This document shows, in pieces, positions 1-4,806 of a stretch of DNA of 6,043 nt (positions within the stretch are counted from its first letter, which is position 1; every line of letters starts with the position of its first letter). Source of the DNA: an uncultured Oscillibacter sp. (GTDB taxonomy: Bacteria > Bacillota > Clostridia > Oscillospirales > Oscillospiraceae); assembly GCA_900550685.1 (NCBI GenBank), contig URTS01000111.1, positions 1-6,043 of the forward strand, read 5' to 3'. The position numbers and the translations under genes are program-made. The notes beneath the pieces were generated by a model, which was not told the DNA's origin, did no database searches, and worked only from the letters and a program-made list of their open reading frames with translations.

Positions 1-197
1 TCCAGCTTTCCAGCCGGTACGATGTGGCCCAGTTCATCGCCCGGAGCCAGTCCGCCGACGCCATGCCCCTCTCCCAGCTGACGGACGGCCTCCATCTCCA
101 CACCCTGCTGTGCTCCAGCGAAAGCGCCTTCCAGCGGGTGACCGCCCGGCTGCGGGAACAGGGCATTTTACTGGAAGAATCCGCAGAAAACAGTTGA
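1..197 (+). CDS. C-terminal fragment of a probable winged-helix (Crp/Fnr-like) transcriptional regulator
   Basis: The reading frame is open from the window edge (first full codon at base 3) to a TGA at 195-197 and gives the last 64 residues of a protein that starts outside the window. Codons are strongly GC-ending like the neighbours, so it is coding. The end of the fragment, around SSESAFQRVTARLREQGILL, resembles the recognition helix and following turn of a Crp/Fnr-type winged helix (family pattern like SRETVSRxLKRLxEEGLI), and the preceding RYDVAQFIARSQ resembles the helix that comes before that domain. The spacing between these parts is a few residues longer than usual and the effector domain is not visible, so the family is tentative. 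It lies directly upstream of the EIIC gene in the same direction, and the promoter of that gene overlaps its stop codon. It could be a local regulator, but nothing in the sequence proves that. Confidence 0.55.
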   Translation, partial: QLSSRYDVAQFIARSQSADAMPLSQLTDGLHLHTLLCSSESAFQRVTARLREQGILLEESAENS

Positions 198-222
198 CAA
201 GGGAGAAATTCCCGTATATGAT
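194..222 (+). promoter_or_regulatory. SigA-type promoter for the EIIC gene
   Basis: TTGACA at 194-199 is a perfect -35 and TATGAT at 217-222 is a 5/6 match to the -10, with an ideal 17-base spacer. The -35 overlaps the stop codon of the upstream gene. The expected transcription start is near 229, inside the inverted repeat at 226-253, leaving a leader of about 110 bases before the EIIC start. Confidence 0.75.
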
Positions 223-225
223 AGG

Positions 226-253
226 CAGGACAGGTGTCAAGACACCTGTCCTG
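226..253. repeat. Perfect inverted repeat at the EIIC transcription start (candidate operator or 5' hairpin)
   Basis: The arms at 226-238 and 241-253 are perfectly complementary over 13 bases around a 2-base centre (AA), with core GGTGTC-AA-GACACC. The repeat begins four bases after the -10 box and spans the predicted start of transcription. This is a classic place for a repressor operator, or it would form a hairpin at the 5' end of the mRNA. It is followed only by GTTTGG, a weak T stretch, so it could also be a poor terminator for the upstream regulator gene. Confidence 0.65.
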
Positions 254-269
254 TTTGGCATATTGTGGC

Positions 270-285
270 TTCTTTCCGGAAAGAA
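270..285. repeat. 16-bp perfect palindrome in the EIIC leader
   Basis: TTCTTTCC-GGAAAGAA is a perfect palindrome with no spacer, 55 bases upstream of the EIIC start codon and 16 bases after the larger inverted repeat. As RNA it would form only a weak 6-bp A/U-rich stem with a CCGG loop, so a dimeric protein-binding site on DNA is the more natural reading. No known regulator is recognised. Confidence 0.5.
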
Positions 286-340
286 ACCGTGTATGCCGCT
301 TTCCCATCCCCACTACATATAATATGAAAGCGTGTGTTTT

Positions 341-1441
341 ATGGAAAAGTTCAAAGCATTTCTCAAGCGGAAAAACATCGTCTTTTCCGCCAAGCGGTAC
401 GGCATCGACGCTCTGGGCGCTATGGCCCAGGGCCTGTTCTGCTCTCTGCTGATCGGCACCATCCTCAACACCCTGGGCAGCCAGTTCCACATCGGCTTCC
501 TCACCGCACAGATCGCGGAAAAGGTGCCCTACACCGTAGGCGGCCTCACCTCCTTCATGAGCGGCCCCGCCATGGCCATTGCCATCGGCTATGCCCTTCA
601 GGCGCCGCCCCTGGTGCTGTTCTCCCTGGCTGCCGTAGGCTACGCCTGCAACCTGCTGGGCGGGGCCGGCGGCCCGCTGGCGGTGCTGTTCGTTGCCATC
701 ATCGCCGCGGAGTGCGGCAAGGCCGTCAGCAAGGAGACCAAGGTCGACATTCTGGTGACCCCCATCGTCACCACCCTCATCGGCGTGGGCGCGGCCTATG
801 TCATCGCTCCGCCCATCGGCACCGCCGCCAGCGCCTTCGGCATGGTCATCATGAAGGCCACGGAGCTTCAGCCCTTCCTGATGGGCATTCTGGTGTCCGT
901 CCTGGTGGGCGTGGCCCTGACCCTGCCTATCTCCTCCGCCGCCATCTGCTCCGTGCTGGGCCTCACCGGCCTGGCAGGCGGGGCCGCCGTGGCCGGCTGC
1001 TGCGCCCAGATGGTGGGCTTTGCCGTTATGAGCTTCCGGGAAAACGGCTGGGGCGGCCTGGTGAGCCAAGGCCTGGGCACCTCAATGCTCCAGATGCCCA
1101 ACATCGTGAAAAACCCCCGTATCTGGATCGCCCCCACCGTCACCTCCGCCATCACCGGCCCCATCGCCACCTGCCTGTTCCGCTTGCAAATGAACGGCGC
1201 CGCCATCAACTCCGGCATGGGCACCTGCGGCCTGTGCGGCCAGCTGGGTGTGTGGACCGGCTGGGTGGCCCCCAGTGAAGCAGCTGTAGCCAACGGCGCC
1301 GCCGCCATGGTCCCCACCGCCTTTGACTGGGCCGGACTGCTGCTGATCTCCTTCATCCTCCCCGCCGTGCTGTGTCCACTTATCAATCAGCTGTGCCGGA
1401 AGGCCGGCTGGGTGAAGGACGGCGATCTGAAGTTGCCCTAA
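341..1441 (+). CDS. PTS transporter subunit IIC, PfoR-like (PTS_EIIC_2 family)
   Basis: A 366-residue integral membrane protein of the stand-alone EIIC family that includes PfoR of Clostridium perfringens. It has a short basic N-terminus (MEKFKAFLKRKN) and then roughly nine or ten hydrophobic stretches. Family-typical motifs include SGPAMAIAIGYAL near residues 74-86 and a Gly-rich NGAAINSGMGTCGLCGQLG segment at 285-303, a probable substrate or pore loop. No IIA or IIB domain or gene is present in the window, which is usual for this family; substrate and phosphorylation partner are unknown, and PfoR itself was described as a regulatory protein. ATG at 341 is preferred: a GTG at 332 would add MCF, but the weak purine stretch GAAAG at 326-330 is 10 bases from 341 and would leave no room for 332. 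It is a single-gene unit with its own promoter, two inverted repeats in its leader, and a strong terminator. Confidence 0.88.
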   Translation: MEKFKAFLKRKNIVFSAKRYGIDALGAMAQGLFCSLLIGTILNTLGSQFHIGFLTAQIAEKVPYTVGGLTSFMSGPAMAIAIGYALQAPPLVLFSLAAVGYACNLLGGAGGPLAVLFVAIIAAECGKAVSKETKVDILVTPIVTTLIGVGAAYVIAPPIGTAASAFGMVIMKATELQPFLMGILVSVLVGVALTLPISSAAICSVLGLTGLAGGAAVAGCCAQMVGFAVMSFRENGWGGLVSQGLGTSMLQMPNIVKNPRIWIAPTVTSAITGPIATCLFRLQMNGAAINSGMGTCGLCGQLGVWTGWVAPSEAAVANGAAAMVPTAFDWAGLLLISFILPAVLCPLINQLCRKAGWVKDGDLKLP

Positions 1442-1463
1442 AAGGCAAATCAGCATTTCATCC

Positions 1464-1507
1464 AAAAGCAAAGCCGGTCTTTTATTCAAAAGGCCGGCTT
1501 TGCTTTT
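1464..1507 (+). terminator. Intrinsic terminator after the EIIC gene
   Basis: A perfect 14-bp stem (1464-1477 with 1494-1507) continues through a T-G wobble into a further 5-bp stem (1479-1483 with 1488-1492) capped by ATTC, giving about 20 bp in all. The descending arm ends in TTTTGTT. The arms start with AAAA and end with TTTT, so it could also stop transcription on the opposite strand. Confidence 0.88.
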
Positions 1508-1582
1508 GTTCTATGATTGCGGACTCCCCGCAGAAAATCCGTCCAAATCCGCCATTTTTAATTGTGAAAACAAAATCTTCTG

Positions 1583-1612
1583 TTGACGCGGCAATAGGTT
1601 CGGAGTTAGAAT
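1583..1612 (+). promoter_or_regulatory. Candidate promoter for the transketolase operon
   Basis: TTGACG at 1583-1588 and TAGAAT at 1607-1612 each match consensus at 5 of 6 positions with an 18-base spacer. The predicted start near 1619 leaves a leader of about 160 bases, long for a housekeeping operon, which contains a terminator-like hairpin. No better promoter was seen closer to the gene. Confidence 0.5.
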
Positions 1613-1647
1613 GTAGATGCGTATGGAATCGTGTTTCTGCACCGTTT

Positions 1648-1684
1648 GATCGCGCTGTGTGAAACCTCAGACGGCGTGATTTTT
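1648..1684 (+). terminator. Terminator-like hairpin in the transketolase leader (possible attenuator)
   Basis: The arm at 1648-1657 (GATCGCGCTG) pairs with 1672-1681 (CGGCGTGATT) over 10 positions including three G-T wobbles, one of them terminal. Inside, TGA/TCA can pair further around AACC. It is followed by T bases at 1680-1684. It lies about 30 bases after the predicted transcription start and 97 bases ahead of the first gene, so it would end a short transcript of about 65 bases. It could be a leader attenuator or the end of a small RNA. No obvious antiterminator pairing was found by eye. Confidence 0.4.
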
Positions 1685-1760
1685 AAGGGTATTTACAGCA
1701 ATCGATTACTTCGTCTTTGCAGCCTCTTTTGATATTGTTCCTTATTCACTTGAAATAAAT

Positions 1761-1769
1761 AGGAAAGGA
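1761..1769 (+). promoter_or_regulatory. Ribosome binding site that sets the transketolase N-subunit start
   Basis: AGGAAAGGA at 1761-1769 overlaps the first in-frame ATG (1769), which therefore cannot be the start. The ATG at 1781 lies 11 bases downstream. An in-frame GTG at 1775, 5 bases away, is a less likely alternative that would add two residues. Confidence 0.65.
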
Positions 1770-1780
1770 TGCGTGTGTTA

Positions 1781-2614
1781 ATGGATGTAAAGAAGTGCAA
1801 CGTACTGGCGGCTGAGATCCGGCTGGAAACCCTGAAGGTCATCCACTCCCGCGGCTTCGGCCATGTGGGCGGCTCCATGGATCTGGCGGACCTGATGGCC
1901 GTTCTGTACGGTGAGGTCATGAAGTTTGACCCCAAGAATCCCCGTTGGGAGGATCGTGACTGGCTGGTGCTCAGCAAGGGCCACGCCGGTCCCGTGGCTT
2001 ACGCCACCTTCGGCCTCATGGGATATTATCCCATGGAGGAGGCTTACACCCTGAACCAGCCCCACACCAAGTTCCCCAGCCATACCGACCGGAAGCTGAC
2101 CCCCGGCGTGGATCTGACCACCGGCTCCCTGGGCCAGGGCGCTTCCGCCGCTGCCGGTGCCGCCCTTGGCAACAAGGTGGATGGCCGCACCAACCACGTC
2201 TTCTGTGTTGTGGGCGACGGCGAAGCCGACGAGGGCGAGGTCTGGGAGGCCTTCCAGTTCGCCTATGCCCACAAGCTGGACAACCTGGTCTATTTCATCG
2301 ACAAAAACGGCTATCAGCTGGACGGCCCCACCGATGATATCCTGGCCCACGGCGACATCGCCAAAAAGGTGGAATCCTTCGGCCTGTATACCCAGGAGAT
2401 CAACGGTCACGACGTGCAGGCTATTTACGATGCTATTCAGAACGCCTATGCCAAGAAGGGCGTGCCTAGCTGCATCGTGCTGGACACCAGCAAGGGCAAG
2501 GGTGCCACCTTTGCTGAGCCGAAGCACGACCACTCCTCTCAGCCCAGCGAGGAGCAGTGGGCCGAGGCCATCGCCGCTTCCGAGAAGGCTCTGGAAGCCA
2601 TTAAGAACGCTTAA
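1781..2614 (+). CDS. Transketolase, N-terminal (thiamine diphosphate-binding) subunit
   Basis: This 277-residue protein is the pyrophosphate-binding half of a split transketolase. Visible motifs are GHVGGS at 27-32 (usually GHPGGS), SKGHA at 65-69, TGSLGQG at 114-120, the ThDP/Mg2+ motif GDG at 145-147 ending with DKN (Asn176), and TSKGKG at 236-241. It needs the C-terminal subunit encoded 15 bases downstream to form an active site that moves two-carbon ketol units between sugar phosphates. Several positions are unusual for the family as I know it: Pro to Val after His28, SHTD (100-103) where GHPD is common, and HDHSSQP (249-255) in place of the usual WHG segment. The start is fixed by the ribosome binding site at 1761-1769. 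The length is normal for this subunit. No sugar isomerase, epimerase or kinase accompanies it, so the actual substrate pair cannot be read from context. Confidence 0.92.
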   Translation: MDVKKCNVLAAEIRLETLKVIHSRGFGHVGGSMDLADLMAVLYGEVMKFDPKNPRWEDRDWLVLSKGHAGPVAYATFGLMGYYPMEEAYTLNQPHTKFPSHTDRKLTPGVDLTTGSLGQGASAAAGAALGNKVDGRTNHVFCVVGDGEADEGEVWEAFQFAYAHKLDNLVYFIDKNGYQLDGPTDDILAHGDIAKKVESFGLYTQEINGHDVQAIYDAIQNAYAKKGVPSCIVLDTSKGKGATFAEPKHDHSSQPSEEQWAEAIAASEKALEAIKNA

Positions 2615-2620
2615 AGGAGG
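2614..2620 (+). promoter_or_regulatory. Strong ribosome binding site of the transketolase C-subunit
   Basis: AAGGAGG sits immediately after the stop of the N-subunit gene and 9 bases before ATG 2630. An in-frame GTG at 2621 directly abuts it and is too close to serve as a start. The 15-base gap points to a shared mRNA. Confidence 0.8.
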
Positions 2621-2629
2621 GTGCGAGCA

Positions 2630-3610
2630 ATGAGCGTAAAGGTAATTGGAAAGCATGAAAAGGACGCCCGCGCCTGCCGCGACGCGATGGCTCTGACGCT
2701 GAACGAAATGATGGCGGAGGACAAGTCCATCTGCTATGTGGACTGCGACCTGATGGGCTGCGTCAACACCAAGCAGCTCCGCAAAAACTATCCCGACCGG
2801 GCTTTTGAGGCCGGTATTGCCGAGGGCAACGCCGCCGGTATCGCCGCCGGTCTGGCCGCCACCGGCAAGAAGGTGTTTTTCCATTCCTTCGGCACCTTCT
2901 CCTCCCGCCGCTGCTATGATCAGATCTACATGTCCGCCGCTTACGCCGGCCTGACGGTCCACGTGCTGGGCTCCGACGCCGGTGTGACCGCTGCCTTCAA
3001 CGGCGGCACCCACATGCCTCTGGAAGACGGCGCCATGTATCTGAGCATCCCCGAGTCCACCGTGCTGGATCCCGCCGACTATGCCCAGCTGGAGAGCATC
3101 ACCCGCCAGCTGCCCGGCATCACCAAGGGCGTGACCTACACCCGCTTCGTTCGCAAGGGCATCATCAAGATCTATGAGGACGGCTCTGAGTTCCCCATCG
3201 GCAAGGGCATCGTGCTCCACGAGAGCGACAAGGACGCCGCCACTATCATCACCTCCGGCATCATGGTGGACGAGGCCCTGAAGGCCTATGAGGCCCTTCA
3301 GGCTGAGGGCATCTCCGTCCGGGTCATCGACATGTTCACCTGGAAGCCGCTGGACGAGGACCTGGTCATCAAGGCTGCCAAGGAGACCGGCGCCATCGTC
3401 ACCGCCGAGAACCACAACGTCACCTGCGGTCTCGGCAGCGTGGTGGCCAACTGCCTGGCCAAGAACTGCCCCACCATTCAGGAGTTTGTGGGCGTTCAGG
3501 ACCAGTTCGGCCAGGTGGGTCCCCAGGACTTCCTGATGGATGAATACGGTCTCCGGGCCGCCAACATCGTCTCCGCTGTGAAGAAGGCCATTTCCCGCAA
3601 GTGCGGTTAA
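2630..3610 (+). CDS. Transketolase, C-terminal subunit (pyrimidine-binding plus C-terminal domains)
   Basis: A 326-residue partner of the preceding gene. The pyrimidine-binding domain covers about residues 10-170 and carries the catalytic Glu65 in AGIAEGNAAGIAAGLA, which activates the aminopyrimidine ring of thiamine diphosphate; YDQI is at 96-99 and the GGTH motif with His128 at 125-128. The C-terminal domain (about 190-326) contains TSGIMVDEALKAYEAL, AENHNVTCGLGSVVA and the closing GVQDQFGQVGP segment. Length is typical for split transketolases. Oddities against the usual pattern: GIAEGN instead of GIAEQN; GSDAG where a His normally binds substrate phosphate (His469 of the yeast enzyme), here Asp116; Asn124 at the place of yeast Asp477, which contacts the sugar C2 hydroxyl. 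The catalytic core is kept, so it should be active, but substrate choice may differ from ordinary pentose phosphate transketolase. These alignments are from memory. A terminator follows 18 bases after the stop. Confidence 0.92.
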   Translation: MSVKVIGKHEKDARACRDAMALTLNEMMAEDKSICYVDCDLMGCVNTKQLRKNYPDRAFEAGIAEGNAAGIAAGLAATGKKVFFHSFGTFSSRRCYDQIYMSAAYAGLTVHVLGSDAGVTAAFNGGTHMPLEDGAMYLSIPESTVLDPADYAQLESITRQLPGITKGVTYTRFVRKGIIKIYEDGSEFPIGKGIVLHESDKDAATIITSGIMVDEALKAYEALQAEGISVRVIDMFTWKPLDEDLVIKAAKETGAIVTAENHNVTCGLGSVVANCLAKNCPTIQEFVGVQDQFGQVGPQDFLMDEYGLRAANIVSAVKKAISRKCG

Positions 3611-3627
3611 ACAGCTTCGTGCCCTTC

Positions 3628-3660
3628 GGCAGGGAACCCACGGGTTCCCTGCCTTTTTTT
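3628..3660 (+). terminator. Intrinsic terminator of the transketolase operon
   Basis: GGCAGGGAACCC (3628-3639) is perfectly complementary to GGGTTCCCTGCC (3642-3653), followed at once by seven T bases (3654-3660). The two-base centre means the real loop is probably CACG, with an 11-bp stem. Confidence 0.95.
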
Positions 3661-3717
3661 GCCTGCTGCTGGTTTCCCGGCGTTCCGCGTCCTGCCGGGA
3701 ATAAATCTATCTGTTTA

Positions 3718-3731
3718 GGTGTATTTACACC
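3718..3731. repeat. Perfect palindrome GGTGTA-TT-TACACC (candidate operator)
   Basis: Six-base arms flank a 2-base centre. Five of six bases per arm match the core of the inverted repeat at the EIIC promoter (GGTGTC-AA-GACACC), with the same spacing. It lies 58 bases after the transketolase terminator and about 130 bases upstream of the candidate NSS promoter, so it is not placed at an obvious start site. Confidence 0.45.
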
Positions 3732-3864
3732 GCAGACAATCCCGCATTTTCCCTTTTGGCAGGTCATTTCACCTTCCGTGTCCCATTTTCCGGTTTCTCC
3801 GCTGTTTTTCTTGAATTTTCTCTTCAAAAATTTCGTTTTCCTCTCGGAAACAGGCTTTCAGGGC

Positions 3865-3892
3865 TTGCTTACTTTTTGAAATCTGGTACTAT
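3865..3892 (+). promoter_or_regulatory. Candidate promoter for the NSS transporter remnant
   Basis: TTGCTT (3865-3870, 4/6) and TACTAT (3887-3892, 5/6) are spaced by 16 bases. The predicted start near 3899 leaves about 60 bases before the ATG at 3959. The promoter seems intact although the gene behind it is broken. Confidence 0.4.
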
Positions 3893-3958
3893 GTATTTCG
3901 TGCGCAAACAAAGATTTCCGCAAAGCGCAAAAAAGAGAAGAGATAAAGAGTATGTGAG

Positions 3959-4746
3959 ATGAAAAATAAACAAAGCGTTTCAGCGGTTCCCTGGGCTTTG
4001 TCCTGGCGGCCGCCGGCAGCGCCGTGGGCGTGGGCAACATCTGACGGTTCCCCTACCTCTGCGCCAAGGACGGCGGCGGATTGTTCCTGATCGTATATCT
4101 GGTACTGGTGCTGACGGCGTGGGTGGTATACTGCGGCGTGGAAAAGGGCATTGAAAAATACTCCCGCTACATCATGCCGGGCCTGCTTCTGCTGATCATT
4201 GGCATCGCCGTGTTTGCCCTGACCCTGTCCCACACGGATGAGACCGGCGCCACCCGCACCGGCCTGGAGGGCCTGGCCGTCTACCTGAAGCCGGATTTCA
4301 CCGGCATGACGGTCTCCCGCTTTCTGAACGTGGTGCTGGATGCCATGAGCCAGCTGTTCTTCTCCCTCAGCGTCAGCATGGGCATCATGATCACCTACGG
4401 CAGCTATGTCAAGGACGATGTGGACCTGAACAAGGCCAACAACCAGGTCGAGATCTTCGATACCGGCGTGGCCTTCCTGGCCGGCATGATGATCATTCCC
4501 GCCGTCTACGTGTTCCTGGGCAAGGAGGGCATGACCAGCGGCCCCAGCCTGACCTTCATCAGCCTGCTGACCAGCATCCTCATCGGCTGGGTCATCGGTC
4601 CCAAGTGGATCATTGACGAGGTTGAGAAAAACGGGGAGCATTTTGGCCGGGCCAAACTTTACAGCGTGATGATGCGCTACGTGGTCCCGGTGGTCATGCT
4701 GATCCTGTTCCTGACCTCCACAGGTCTCGGCAGCCTGTTCTTCTGA
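3959..4746 (+). pseudogene. Broken sodium-dependent (NSS/SNF family) transporter with frameshift, nonsense codon and internal deletions
   Basis: Remains of a neurotransmitter:sodium symporter-family carrier, which imports amino acids or similar solutes with Na+. ATG 3959 opens MKNKQ and then falls out of frame; adding one A to the AAA at 3968-3970 would restore MKNKTKRFSGSLGF, joining it to the frame that carries the TM1 signature GFVLAAAGSAVGVGNI. There the invariant Trp of NIWRFPY is a TGA (4042-4044). The frame continues RFPYLCAKDGGGLFLIVYL and then jumps near 4099-4125 to VEKGIEKYSRYIMP, which belongs near TM5, skipping most of TM2 to TM4. TM6-TM7 follow (FFSLSVSMGIMITYGSY, NQVEIFDTGVAFLAG). 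Near 4555-4575, GPSLTFISL passes straight into LTSILIGWVIGPKWI, skipping the region from about TM8 to near the last helix. About 262 codons remain of a usual 440-500. The open part from 4081 (221 codons, TTG start) may be annotated as a truncated transporter but lacks the Na+-binding TM1 segment. Loss of function is inferred. Confidence 0.88.
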
Positions 4747-4750
4747 ATCC

Positions 4751-4786
4751 AAAACCGCTCCTCCGGACTTCGGAGGAGCGGTTTTT
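4751..4786 (+). terminator. Intrinsic terminator after the NSS remnant, possibly bidirectional
   Basis: AAAACCGCTCCTCCG (4751-4765) pairs perfectly with 4771-4785 around a 5-base loop GACTT and ends in TTTTT (4782-4786), starting 5 bases after the stop codon. Because the left arm begins with AAAA, it could also terminate the convergent collagen-like gene, whose stop codon is at 4807-4809, though the T tract in that direction is only four bases. Confidence 0.92.
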
Positions 4787-4806
4787 CGTTATGCCGTAGG
4801 GACCTC

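Larger units (their letters stand above)
1508..1780 (+). other. Intergenic leader of the transketolase operon
   Basis: With the terminator before it, this makes about 340 gene-free bases. It is more AT-rich than the coding DNA around it. It contains a candidate promoter (1583-1612), a terminator-like hairpin (1648-1684), an imperfect copy of the GTATTTACA motif (1688-1699) and the ribosome binding site of the first transketolase gene. No convincing open reading frame or RNA gene of a known class was recognised. Confidence 0.6.
3661..3958 (+). other. Gene-free, pyrimidine-rich intergenic region
   Basis: About 300 bases with no credible gene on either strand. The plus strand is rich in C and T from about 3740 to 3870. 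It holds a short hairpin without a T tract (TTCCCGGC 3674-3681 with GCCGGGAA 3694-3701), a perfect palindrome at 3718-3731, a candidate promoter at 3865-3892, and a purine-rich stretch (3930-3950) just before the broken transporter gene. Confidence 0.6.

Noticed and set aside
318..323. TATAAT just upstream of the EIIC start codon as a second promoter
   Set aside because: No -35-like sequence lies at 16-18 bases (GCCGCT region), there is no TGN extension, and the transcript would be almost leaderless.
1617..1649. Ten-codon leader peptide MRMESCFCTV ending next to the leader hairpin, with two Cys codons
   Set aside because: Its ATG precedes or coincides with the predicted transcription start near 1619, and no ribosome binding site would be present on that mRNA.
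1778..3415. Long minus-strand open frame opposite the transketolase genes
   Set aside because: It is a mirror of GC-rich codons, Gly/Ala/Val/His-rich with no recognisable domain, and spans both real genes.
3674..3701. Hairpin TTCCCGGC/GCCGGGAA as a second terminator
   Set aside because: It has a 12-base loop and is followed by TAAATCTAT rather than a T tract; the terminator at 3628-3660 already suffices.
3420..3827. Minus-strand open frame overlapping the end of the transketolase C-subunit gene and its terminator
   Set aside because: It starts with TTG without a ribosome binding site, runs through the terminator and mirrors the codons of a solid gene.
4081..4746. Intact short NSS protein starting at TTG 4081 with AAGGA upstream
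   Set aside because: AAGGA is part of the conserved AKDGGG codons, and the product would lack TM1 with its Na+ and substrate contacts, so it is better described as part of the pseudogene.
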